From: Limnomonas spitsbergensis
Lineage: Eukaryota; Chlorophyta; Chlorophyceae; Chlamydomonadales
DNA: 64,000 nt
Reading direction: 5' to 3'
NCBI GenBank assembly: GCA_037349105.1
Contig: JAYJMM010000039.1
Coordinates: 2,728,001 to 2,792,000 of the forward strand
Below are positions 44,880 to 56,500 of this stretch, piece by piece. Numbering within the stretch: position 1 is the first letter of the stretch; the number at the start of each line of letters is the position of its first letter. Under the pieces are notes generated by a model that had not been told where the DNA came from, did not search any database, and saw nothing but the letters and a program-made list of their open reading frames with translations. Made by a program: the position numbers and the translations under genes.

Positions 44880-46302
44880 ATGTCTCTCGATGAAAATCTT
44901 TTCAAAAACATATCGACGTTATGCAGCGCCCAGTGTGCCGCGGGCGACACAGAGTGTTGCGTCGCAATTACGTTCGCGGTGGCAAAAGCCGCGTTTGCCG
45001 GCGAGCCTACCCCAGATGCAGGTATAATGACCGAACGCCGTGACCTATCTTGCAGCTCGCATGTTCGTCGATCCTATTCCACTCATCTCTTGCTGACTCG
45101 ATATCCATGCAAAATACAAATTGTCAGGACTTTGGGGGCTGGCGCCCTGGGTCGCCTACACCTTCAGCATCGCGGTCCTTTCTTTGATGATCTTCCTCTT
45201 CATGGCGAGTGCAGATCGTCATACCCCGCACGGCGATCCTGAAGGTAGGTAGGGTACCCATTATATGAATGTAATGTCTGGAATACACCAAGATCAAATA
45301 CGCGCGATCGCGATACTTGCTCACTGACCAATAATGTGTTCACTCATTCAGCCGACGGAACCTCCCTGTATGTTGGCATGCAAATAAATTAATAAATGAA
45401 TGGCTAGTTCTGACGTATTTTTGATCTTGCTTGGTGACACCCCTATAGTACTAGTGTATGACTGGACCATGAGACTGTCTGATTTGCCCCTGCCTCTAAT
45501 GGTAATTTGCGCGCCGCGTATGCATGCATGTAGGTCGTTTCCTAAGTGGCACATCAATCAGCGCGGAGAACCCTTCATTGGGCCCTGATCAGCCGCACTA
45601 TCCACTAGGCATGATGCCTCATGATGGCTTCATGTATGCCGGACGAACAAATGCGGACGGCTACTCCGTCAATTACAGAGAATATGTGCACTCGGTGCGT
45701 GCGTGTTCCAAGTAGCTTAGTAAACATACATCATCAATGAGGAGTGCATGCCAATCATGCACCCTAGGCACCCCGCCCCGCCCTGGGATGGCCCTTACTA
45801 GTTCCTGAGTCCAATGAACCCTTTAACCCTTGGGTTTCGACGGCCACTCCGTCATCCATCGGGCTAGTCCTGCTGATAGATGGTCCATTCTCCGCCTAGA
45901 AATATACAGATGTCGAGTGCATGCATGTGGGCTAAGTAGTACTACTAGCCATCCGGTACATCCGGCAAACAGATATGTTAAGAGATCCAACAGATGAACT
46001 TATCATGCATGTGTGATAAATGCTTCACAAACTCAATTTAGTAAGCAGCGCTAATATATAATGCACATACGTTCCTTGTGCAGGTCACCCGCACCCTTGT
46101 GGTGATGAGCCTCTCAAGTGCGGTAGTACACCTCATGGCCAAGATGGCCGGGATTCCCATTGAAGTCCAACTAGTGATGAGTGCCCTCCGCCAGGCCTAC
46201 ACAGAGTATGCGAAGGGGCAAGTCACTCTTATGGGATCAGACATTAACGTAGCTGAGAAGAGCAAGGCGGCCCCGGCGGTGGAGGAGCCAGCAGCCCAAT
46301 AA
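44880..46302 (+). CDS. Unnamed four-exon gene, 204-residue putative membrane protein
   Basis: Exons 44880-45021 (ATG), 45128-45248, 45562-45694 and 46084-46302 (TAA). Phases 1, 2 and 0 at the junctions all fit, and every intron is GT-AG. The protein has a Cys-rich N-terminus (Cys 15, 19, 26, 27), a strong hydrophobic segment at about residues 51-76 (WVAYTFSIAVLSLMIFLFM) and a hydrophilic HTPHGDPEG linker. Then come PHYPLGMMPHDGFMYAGR, a second hydrophobic stretch at 138-156 (VVMSLSSAVVHLMAKM) and an Ala/Glu/Pro-rich tail. One or two membrane passes are inferred. No family recognised. Introns are 100-400 bases and free of the repeats found elsewhere. The window's only apparently complete, undamaged gene with both ends. 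Confidence 0.65.
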
Positions 46303-46690
46303 AGTTAGGACCCCTGCCCACTGAGCGGCTATCCCCACCTACCCTACCCGTAGATTGAGTGCCAGATTTAAGTGCCAAGGGTTGAGGTTTCTGTTTTCCT
46401 TTTGGGGTTCTTTTGACAGCCAGAGAGGATTAAGAGCAAGAGGGGAACACACAATTTAGGCTCAACTCTGAAGGGGTTGCCTACTTGAGGAATCCAAGTT
46501 TGAGAACCGTTCGGTGGGGTTTAGGGACAATTGCCCAGAGCGGTGCGCGGCTTGCAAAGATACTGATTTCGGCCTGAGCGCCTTATGACATCGTGTTTTG
46601 TGCATACCGTATTCCGCTTAATAAACAATAACAATTTCTGGGCGTTCGCGGAGGCAAATAAGTCTACGGTAGTTTACATATTTACACATA
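46303..46690. other. 3' flank of the membrane-protein gene, no feature recognised
   Basis: Unique-looking sequence of moderate GC; I could not assign a polyadenylation site with confidence. Confidence 0.4.
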
Positions 46691-46876
46691 CTAGTGCACA
46701 TATTTACACATTGAGCAAGCCCAGAGGTGTAACGTTAGTTATTGACATATTTTATTTACACATACTAGTATACATATTTCCCTTAAGTTTTTCTTGTTTC
46801 CCCTCCCTTCTGATCAGTTGGGCGCCCACGCGGCCGAGCTTTGTGCGGGCCCTGAGGTGTAACGGCTGCGTGTCTG
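46690..46876 (+). repeat. Short interspersed repeat, copies at 46700 and 46815
   Basis: tctgatcagttgggcgccca at 46815 followed by cggccgagctttgtgcgggc and gaggtgtaacg, matching 28050-28110. A second partial unit (gagcaagcccagaggtgtaacgttagttattgac) lies at 46712. catatttacacatactagt is duplicated around it. Confidence 0.65.
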
Positions 46877-48549
46877 ACCTTGATCTGGCCACGGACATGC
46901 TTTCCCCATCCGAGGACTCATGGTCCGTCCACGGCTGGAACTCGCCGTCACTGTGATGATGGATCGTTGCAGACCGCCAGCAGCTGGTTCTGGACACCTT
47001 CTGGCCGGAGTGGGGGCAAGCATCCTGATTTCTAGGGCCACATGCAGGTCCCCCAAGGCCTGATTGTAGTTGCCCATCATGGAGTCTGGGTCCGGCTCCA
47101 GGAGCCAGCATCCTCAACCGATACAGCAGGCTGGCCGCGATCATGTCGATCCGGCAACCGACCCCCTCCTGGTCAGCAGACCCGGGCCCGTTCAGGCCCA
47201 TCTCCTCTCTCCTTCGGTCGTCTAGCTGGGCTACGGTACGAAGCTTCTGAGCGTCGCGCCCCATTGCTCCATGCTGTAATCCACGGGCTCACCCAATGGA
47301 TCCTCATTCTCCTGGGATAGTGTGATGGGGCCGCCCTTGCTGAAGCCGCTGCCCCCTCGGGCGCCTCTGCCCGGGGCACCGCCTCCGAGGTAGCTGCCGC
47401 CCTGGGGGCTGCTCTCCGATGGCCATGGGTAAGCTGTCTGCAAGGGCGATTGCGCCGGCCGGAGTCACATCCCATCCACGGCCTGGCGTGCCCTGCCTTC
47501 TAGCTTCCCCGAAGATCCCGAACACCCTTCGTCGGTGATCGTCTTTGGTCCCTCTTCTTCCCTGCTCCATTCTTCCCGCGCCTTGTCGAGCACCTCCTCC
47601 ATGCGCCTCCTGGGGTGCCCCCTGCTGCCCACTCACGGCTCTGGTGGCTCTGCCCTGCTGCTGGGCCAGCCCCCCTCAGACCCCGTATCGTCCACCATCG
47701 GCGGCAACCCTTCCACCGGCTCCTCCTCATCCGAGTCGGGCCAATCTACCTCGAAAGCCTCTCCGCTGAAGGACGTGAACATGGCCGCCTATCTGGGCCC
47801 GGGCATCTTGAACAGCTCCTGGGTGCCCCCATTGCTGGCTGGGCTGGTTGGGCCGTCTGAGTCCCTCTGAGCCCCCATCTCCCTATATCAATCTCCCCAA
47901 GGTCTGCTCGCCCTTGCTCCAGCACCTCCTCCAGCTCCTCCTCGTATGTCTCAGACCCTGCTCCCTTGAACAGGGGGTGCCGCGTGCGCACCCCTGCTGG
48001 GTAGCGCAGCCACCACAATCGGACTGTGACGATGGGGGCGGTCCATTGAGGGTGCAAGTTGCTAATCCGGTCGTCATTGTAGGCTCTTCTCTCAGCCCAG
48101 CCCCACGGGGCTACGTAGGCCTCCAGCATATCCACCGCGAAGGGAGAGAGCTCCAGCTCCATCTCACCTTCCCACATTGCATCCCCTAAGGTTGGCCTGT
48201 CCCCGTACGGCCACACTGGAATGTCGTCGCGGCCCAGGGGCGCCCATTGCGCGTCCACCCTGGACACATCTCACATGGCGACGGACAGCTGGCATGGCTT
48301 CATGCTCCTGTTCAAAGCTATAATCATGACCGCCCATGCCGCCGGGTCATACCCCCTAGCATGCTCATTTACGTGCTCCTCCGCCTCTTCCATGGAGTTG
48401 CATCGTGTGATCCTAACTTTGCTGCCGTACCTGGCGTACAAGTACGCAGCAGGGCTGGCTGCACCAAGCTCCCTGGCCATATGCCATGATGTAGCTGAAA
48501 TGTAGCTGAAACAAGCCGCATGGCTGGCTGCACCAAGCTCCTTGGCCAT
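46877..48549 (-). pseudogene. Decayed minus-strand protein gene, several frameshifts and stops
   Basis: Reading downward from 48430 the frame shifts between protein-like blocks. YGSKVRITRCNSMEEAEEHV and GYDPAAWAVMIIALNRSM (to 48271) come first. Then VDAQWAPLGRDDIPVWPYGD .. WAERRAYNDDRISNLHPQWT .. YEEELEEVLEQGRADLGEID (to about 47890), FEVDWPDSDEEEPVEGLPPM, MEEVLDKAREEWSREEEGPK, GGPITLSQENEDPLGEPVDY and MIAASLLYRLRMLAPGAG follow. Stops interrupt at about 47790, 47615, 47465 and 47235. The charged, low-complexity style would suit a retroelement gag-like protein, but I recognise no domain; a dead host gene is equally possible. Confidence 0.45.
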
Positions 48550-49320
48550 AGGTCATGATGTAGCTGAAATGTACCTGAAGCAAGCCGCAGGGCTGGCTTA
48601 GCTGGCTGCACCAAGCTCCTTGGCCATAGGTCATGATGTAGCTGAACTGTAGCTGAAGCAAGCCGCATGACTGGCTGCACCAAGCTCCCTGGCAATAGGT
48701 CATGATGTAGCTTAAGTGTAGCTGAAGCAAGCCGCATGGCTGGCTGCATCAAGCTCCCTGGCCATAGGTCATGATGTAGCTTAACTGTAGCTGAAACAAG
48801 CCGCATGGCTGGTTGCACCAAGCTCCCTGGCCATATGCCATGATGTAGCTGAACTGTAGCTGAAACAAGCCGCAGGGCTGGCTGCACCAAGCTCCTGGAC
48901 CATATGTCATGATGTAGCTGAACTGTAGCTAAACAAGCCGCAGGGCTGGCTGCACCAAGCTCCCTGGCCATAGGCCATGATGTAGCTGAAATGTAGCTGA
49001 AACAAGCCGCATGGCTGGCTGCATCAAGCTCCCTGGCCATAGGTCATGATGTAGCTGAACTGTAGCTGAAACACGATGCAAGGCTGGCTGCACCAAGCTC
49101 CCTGGCCACAGGTCATGATGTAGCTGAACTGTAGCAGAAACAAGCCGCAAGGCTGGCTGCACCAAGCTTCCTGGCTATAGGTCATGACTAATGATGTAGC
49201 TGAACTGTAGCTGAAACAAGCTGCAAGGCTGGCTGCACCAAGCTCCCTGGCCATAGGTCATGATGTAGCTGAACTGTAGCTGAAACAAGCCGCAGGGCTG
49301 GCTGCACCAAGCTCCCTAAC
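48430..49320. repeat. 69-bp tandem repeat (about 13 copies)
   Basis: Unit ggctggctgcaccaagctcc followed by ctggccataggtcatgatgtagctgaactgtagctgaaacaagccgca. Period 69 (23 codons) keeps a minus-strand frame open for 223 codons. It adjoins the first block of the decayed gene at 48430. Confidence 0.95.
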
Positions 49321-49349
49321 TGACTGACTGAAGCTCCCAGCGACTAGAC

Positions 49350-49745
49350 TGATAGGCCAGCATGTTTTAATTTTGTGTGGCCTCCTATTGATAGCAACAA
49401 CAACCATTTCACTCACCTATTGATAGCAATTTCAATGATTGCATTCATTTCAAACAATCATAAAATTTTAGTTCATGTTTCATTGATCAGTATTTTTGTT
49501 TATTCCTGTCGGCAGGGTTTGTCACCGGCAATGTGTATGAAGTCAGATAATGGCACACTGACAATCGGTGGATCGAAGGGGGGGGATCCAGGCATAGAGC
49601 AGGGTTGATTAGGTTATCTTGTAGGATACAGCGTTTGTTAGGTTAAATGGTCGCTTATTATGGTACACACATCTACCAAATTTAGCGCTCCCACTGCTTA
49701 TGTTAATTTGCCCGCACCCTCCCTCCCACCCTGGGCTTCTTTGAC
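49350..49745 (+). repeat. Dispersed 400-bp repeat, copy B
   Basis: Partner of 24335-24735 in the same orientation, 25 kb apart. Shared segments run from ttttaatt.tgtgtggcctcc to the gcccgcaccctcc block. Slightly AT-richer than flanks, no ORF. Confidence 0.8.
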
Positions 49746-50551
49746 GTCCAATTACATTACATCTCTGGGCCCTTGTCACAAGCACGGCAAAACACAATGA
49801 ATGGGACGGATTAATTGCCCCCCACACCCAGGCTTTCGTGAACCGCTGAATCTTGTACATCGTGATTTGTTTGTCAAGTTTACCCCCTTATTTTACAAAC
49901 CGTTAAGTGCCCAGGGGTGCAATATCATAATGGTATGTGACGAAAGGGGTTTATAAGCCCTGCGATCACCAAGCCTATCCTAGGTTCAAGAGATAAGCTG
50001 TATCGTTAACGTGATGAAAGGAACATGTTTCTAAATCTTCAACCTTGAACCCCAAATCTGTGTACTGCGCTAAATCGCATTCATGATGCATGAGACGTCG
50101 AAACCTCAACCCAAGGTCTTTGATATGCTGAATCTCTGGCTTGATCTCATGCACGATGGACGAGATTTTAAACCCTCACCCCCAGCCTTTGTGACATAAT
50201 ATAATATATCAAATAATCCAATACATGATGGAGGGGACGAGTTTATAAACCTGAAGCCCTAGGCCTTGGAGAGGAAGATCGACTTCATTTGTAATATAAG
50301 AGTCGGGTTTCTATACGACATGACCCATGCATCAAATGTGATGCTTTGCTGGGCTGTAAAAAAACCATATACGCTACAATCATAAACCCGACCTCATAAA
50401 CAATGAACGGGACAGGTGTATAAACGCTCGGGAGTGATCACTCTGAACCCTAGGCCTTTGTCAAAGACGTTAAACCTCTGGGCCCTGCTCAAAAGGGCTC
50501 AGCCGCGTGGGCGCCTTCCTAAAGAGTTGGGAGGAAAGATCACCCTAAACC
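49746..50551 (-). repeat. VPS52 3' flank with degraded copies of the last exon's end
   Basis: Stretches near 50060-50110, 50125-50175 and 50205-50235 repeat the neighbourhood of the VPS52 stop (ctttg.aatgcgcttgatctca.acatgatgga). They are diverged copies of the gene's end, as in its introns. At 50475-50530 lies an inverted copy of the gggcgcccacgcggcc repeat, and at 50322-50365 a tail piece of the short interspersed repeat. Confidence 0.6.
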
Positions 50552-53500
50552 CTAGGTCTTTGTAATGCGCTTGATCTCATACATGATGGACGGTATGTTG
50601 ACCGCATCCCTGGCTAGCGCCTGCCCCTCGGGCCCTTGCCGCTTGATGTGCTCCAGCATGCGTGTGTAGTACTTCAGCAACGATGTCATGGAGGCCTGAA
50701 TTGGGAAAGCACACATGGGTCAATGACCGCACACTTCGGGGTTTCGTCGCTCACTCAAAGCAATGATCTTGGGGCAATGATGTTGGGCAGGAACGTCCTA
50801 GAGGCCTGAGACGGTGGAGCTCACATGAGGCTAAAGCCGTACACATTGGGTTTTGCCACATAATCAAAACAAGAAGATTGGGCAAAGAATTCAGTCCCAT
50901 TAGCGATGCCTCAGAGAGGACAGCATGCATGGGGTATTGGTTACACACTCAAGATATCGGGTTCAGGGTTCAGTTCAAAATCAAAACCCTGGACAATGCT
51001 CCTACCAGATTTGGCCAACATCACACGGTGATTCAATGCTCCCCCTGCTGAGGCTCTCCCTCTCAACCTTCAAAGTGCATCCAGCCCTCCCCCTGTTGCT
51101 GCTGCTGCTATATTTTTGCGCCTGCAATCAGGCCCCCCTTCCTGTTGCCGTCCCTGCTCATATGCATCCAGCCCCCTGACGCTCCAGCCCTCCATTCTCA
51201 CCTGCAGCACATCCCTCCCGCAGGATGTGCGAACAAAGTGCTTGGTCACCTCGCGGTTCATATCCTCAATCGCATCCTTCCACCGAGCCTGAGCACATCA
51301 CCAAATGTCACGGGACAGGACATCAAGGGAAATGCGGTGTCGGCGGGTCAAGATCAAGATCAAGATCAAGATCAAGATCAAGATCAAGATCAAGATCAAG
51401 ATCAAGATCAAGATCAAGATCAAGATCAAGAGCAATAGTGTTACAAGCAGGAGGTCCTGCTACAATTTCATTGCATGGTAGCCTACCCAGTGCAGTGGCA
51501 TAGACAAAAGGGCTGCTTCATTTCTCCACACCATGGGCACAGTCGTCAATGCATTTGCTGACACAGATCTAAAGCTAGATCTCAGGGCAAGATACGAAGC
51601 CGGATCAACATTCTGATCCAAAGCACGGCAAGTAAAAGACCCCATTGACTGCAACCAATGACATGAGGGGGTTTCGCCACTCACCGCAAAGTCACGGAGG
51701 ATGGGCCCTGCCTGCGCCGGGGCAAAGTTGGGCACCACCTGACCCTCAGGTATGCCCAGTCGCTTCTGCTGCTGCTCCGCCTTCCGCACAAATTCAACGA
51801 GGATGGGGAAATGGCGCGATAGTTGGTCCTCCACGTACAGCCCGGTGCAGTTTTGCAGCTGGTCCTGCAGAGGCAAGAGAGCAAAAGCAAGAGGAGGGAA
51901 GGGATTTTTAAATTTGTTTTTTTATTTCTTCCCGAGGATGGCATTTTGCAGCCCGGCGACTCGTGAAGATTGAAACCCATGGGATATCTCACCCCCCCCT
52001 GCCCTCCAAACGCCCAAATCCTGGAACCCTGAGTGTACCATGATAACCAGATTCTTCAGCTTGGAAGCCTTGAGACACAAAAACGTGAAGGCCACGGTAT
52101 TTGTGGCAAATTATTGACCCCCCAAGCTTCCTCCCCCACTGGCACACACCCACACACTCACGTCGCAGTCCTTGATTGCCCCCGCGCCCGTCTTGCCAAT
52201 GCCCGCTGCCGTGGCGGACCCGTCCGAGGGCCCGGCCCCCGCAGGCCCTCCCGAGGATGAGACACTGCCCGCTGCGCCCTGAGAGGGACTGACCAGCCCG
52301 GCATCCGCAGACTTGAACGTGCCCACGATGTGCGCATAGTTGATGATGAGGAAGATGATGCCTGACGGGTTCCGGATTTTAGGTTCAGGGTTAGACGTTA
52401 AGGGTTGATAACTTAGGCGTACTCATGATATACGCATAATTAGCGAGGAGGAAGATGATGCTTCAGGGGCTCCGAATCACATTTTTAGGGTTCAGAACTT
52501 AACTGTCCTCATGATCTGAACATAGATGATGACGCCTGACAGGTTCAGGGGTTCAGGGTTCCGAACCTGTCCATGGTATGACCATAGTTGATGACATGGA
52601 AGGTGAAGCCTGATGGTTTAAGAGTTTCAGGATTAAGAAGTTGAGCATGCCTATGATGTGATGGAGGGGGTGTGGGGGAGACAGCACCCCCTCTCCCTTG
52701 AACCTGACTGTCCCCCCCTGAACCTGTCCCTCTGTTACTCCTGCTCTGTCTCCAACCTGCCCCTATTGATGCTTACCCGAGACCTTGTCCCCCCTCCTGC
52801 ACCGAACCCCTCGTACTCCTGCCCTGCAGATGCTCACCCGATATCTTGTCCTTGAACAGGTTGCTCATGCGCAGCATCAGCGCATAGATGGCAGACCATA
52901 GCCGATCCATCATGTCATAGAATGTCTGCGCCTTGAACAGGCCTGCAGAGAGGGGAATTGGAAACGAGGGCATTGGGCGAGAGAGAGGGCGTCGAAACTC
53001 AAACTGGGGAGCATGTTGACAGTTTGAACCCGCTTGACACGCCTCTCTCTCAAATTGAAACCCAGTCTCCCTCATCACCGGATTCGTCTTAACGCCTTAA
53101 ACCCTAATCCCTTCAAATTTCGAGCCCATCCTTGCTCATCGTGGGATTGATTTTATTTTATACATACCTGTACTGTAAGCGATTTGCAATAGATAGCCTA
53201 GATGCCTTAAATCCTTAACCCTGAATAGATTCAAATCCATCCTCGCTCATCACCTGATTCGTCCGAGTCGTACTCCGTCATGAGCAGCAGCATGGACGAA
53301 GCCAGGGCGGCGTACCGCTTGGCCACGCTGTGTACTGCCACTGAGTCCTGGAAGAGCACGCGCTCTGTCCCTCCCCGCACGCTGGCAAGCTGCTGGTCAA
53401 ACAGGACCTGTGGGGGGGCAGCAACGCAGCAGTGCTTTACAGCAAAATCCTCAGAACGATTGCATACTGGTATTTCTGAAAGCTTCATGTTTCAGATGTT

Positions 53501-56500
53501 TCACATAATGATCATCTGGGTTCATTGAAGCCAGCTCATAAGGATCCAGCACCATGGCGTCATTCATGACACACGTGACAGAAGTCCTCACAGCCCAGAT
53601 ATTGCCAGGAGAAACAGACTTTGCCAGCCCAGATATTATCAGGGGATATTACCCCTGGATATTACCCCTGGGATATTACCCCTGGATATTACCCCTGGAT
53701 ATTACCCCTGGGATATTACCCCTGGGATATTACCCCTGGATATTACCCCTGGATATTACCCCTGGGATATTACCCCTGGATATTACCCCTGGATATTACC
53801 CCTGGGATATTACCCCTGGATATTACCCCTGGATATTACCCCTGGGATATTACCCCTGGGATATTACCCCTGGATATTACCCCTGGATATTACCCCTGGA
53901 TATTACCCCTGGATATTACCCCTGGATATTACCCCTGGATATTACCCCTGGGATATTACCCTTGGGATATTACCCCTGGATATTACCCCTGGATATTACC
54001 CCTGGGATATTACCCCTGGGATATTACCCCTGGATATTACCCCTGGATATTACCCCTGGATATTACCCCTGGATATTACCCCTGGATATTACCCCTGGAT
54101 ATTACCCCTGGATATTACCCCTGGGATATTACCCCTGGATATTACCCCTGGATATTACCCCTGGATATTACCCCTGGATATTACCCCTGGATATTACCCC
54201 TGGATATTTCCCCTGGATATTACCCCTGGATATTACCCCTGGATATTACCCCTGGATATTACCCCTGGATATTACCATGTCATAGCCATGGGAAACAGAT
54301 ATTGACAGGGTAAACGGAAGTCCTCACAGCCCAGATATTGCCGGGAGTGACAGACCTTGCCAAACCAGATATTGCCAGGAGAGACAGACCTTGCCAGCCC
54401 AGATATTACCATGTCGTACTCATGGGAAACAGATATTGACAGGAGCAACGGACCTGAACAGCCTATACATTGGCACGACATTGTCACAAGAAGCAGATAT
54501 TGACAGGCTCCCAGAAATTGGCATGAGAAACAAATGTCCAAAGGAGAACCAGACCTTGGCGTAATCTTGGCATCCCAGATCTTAGCATGAGAAACAGATA
54601 TTCACAGGGGAAGTAGACAGCAGACATTAATAGCCCAGACAAACCATGGCAGCCCAGATATTGGAAGCAACATCCATAACATGCACTTCACGAGCCCCAC
54701 ACCTTGAACCGAGGCCACAGCAGCAGCTGCACCCTGTCCAGGTAGTCATCTAAGCAAGGGACGCGCCGGTCCCCCATGACCTTCCGTTGCGCATGGTTCA
54801 CTCGGATCATCAGGAGCACGCTCAGCATATCCCAGTTGTCCTGAAGGGTTGGGGCAGGCGGGGAGGGGTGTGAGGTAGATTGCACACAGGGTTTAAGGGC
54901 ATGCCCCTGTTACAGAAGGTTTGCTATGTCGGATCATCAGGAGCGCGCTCAGCATGTCCCTATTGTCCTGTAGGGTTTAAGGCACGGGGGTAAGGGACTT
55001 AGGGTGTGAGGTAAATGACACACAAGGTTTAAGCCTCTGAGGACATGCACCTGTTACAGGAGGTTTGCTTTGTTGGATCATCAGGAGCGCGCTCAGCATG
55101 TCCCTATTGTCCAGAAGGGTTAAATTTGAGTCCCAGACGGTAGAGGCGCGACGAGCACTTACTGATCTGGGACCCAAATTTAATTCTTGGGGCCCTAAGT
55201 GCACGGGGGTAAGGGTGTGAGTTAAATGGCACTTAGGGTTCAACAGCATGCCCCTTTTACAGGAGATTGCTATATCGAATCATAAGGAGCACGCTCAGCA
55301 TGTCCCAGTCGTCCTGAAGGATTTGGCGCACGGGGGGTAGGAGCTTCAGGTTAAGGGCACGCAGGGTTGAAGGGCATACCTCAGCAACCGGACGTTTGCT
55401 CTGTCTGGTTCTTTTGAAAAATGCTGTGGGTGGTTGTATTCATCTGGAGGTGAGGAAATTACCGGGTGATGCCAGAGAGGTCAGGAAATGAACAAGGTCG
55501 TGCGGTGTGCATGCACGGAGTCCCAACACCTTTGGGTATAGAAGAGCTGATATTTTGTGACTTCCTCCCATGGATTCAAAATCTCCTTCAAGTCTTGCTG
55601 CTCGACCTCCCTTTGTACAAAACATGACACACACCTGCAGTTTGGCTAAAATGTCCCACAGGTACCAAGCAGGGTACGACGTTCTCATATCACATATTAT
55701 TTTGTTTCAGACGTACCTGCAGTGCATTTGCCAGGTCTCCCTCCACCACCAAGACAATGGGGGCAAACAGCTCCCTGAAGACGCCTTCGTCATTGAAAAA
55801 GTCGGTGCAGAAGAGGAACTCGCTTGTGGCAGTGTCCATCAACAGCTTGTGCACATTCCTGTGTAAAAGCAGTCCAAAGATACAGGCCAAGATGTCAATT
55901 GCTACGAGTGCACCAGGCCTGGGGTGCACGATGCATGCAATATTGGAATAAAAGCGTGTGTACATTCCTGAGAGGGTACCCTTCCAAAGATCAAAGACAA
56001 GACAAAACTGTCACGGGTGCACTATGCAGTATGCACATTCCTGTGTAAAAGCAGGTCCAAAGATCCAGGCCAAGATGTCAATGGTTGCGGGTGCACGATA
56101 CACTCAATATTTGAATCAAAGCCTGCGCACATTCCTGTGAGGGTGCACGTCCGAAGATCAAAGACAAGACGTCAATTGCAAAACTGTCACGGACGCACTA
56201 TGCACATTCCTGTGTAAAAGCAAGTCCAAGGTTGTAAGCCAAAATGTCAAAATTGTTAAGGATACTCCAGTGTTAAATATTTGAATTGCATAGAAGGATC
56301 TGCACCTGCAGGTGAGGACCCACCGAATCCCAGAATAACCTGTACCGTAATGCCAGCCATGCTTCTAAATCCAGAAAAAGCTGTTCAGACCAGCATGCCG
56401 TTGTAGGGCCCCAGATGGTGCGTTTCGGGTCAGGGTCGCCTTATCTGATTGAATATATATGTAGATGCCTGGAAACGCCTGTTCACGATCTTCAAGACGT

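Noticed and set aside
48369..49254. 223-codon minus ORF rich in 'LQLHH'
   Set aside because: 69-bp array (23 codons per unit).
53554..54313. 243- and 230-codon Tyr/Pro/Trp-rich ORFs
   Set aside because: Minisatellite of ggatattacccct in a VPS52 intron.
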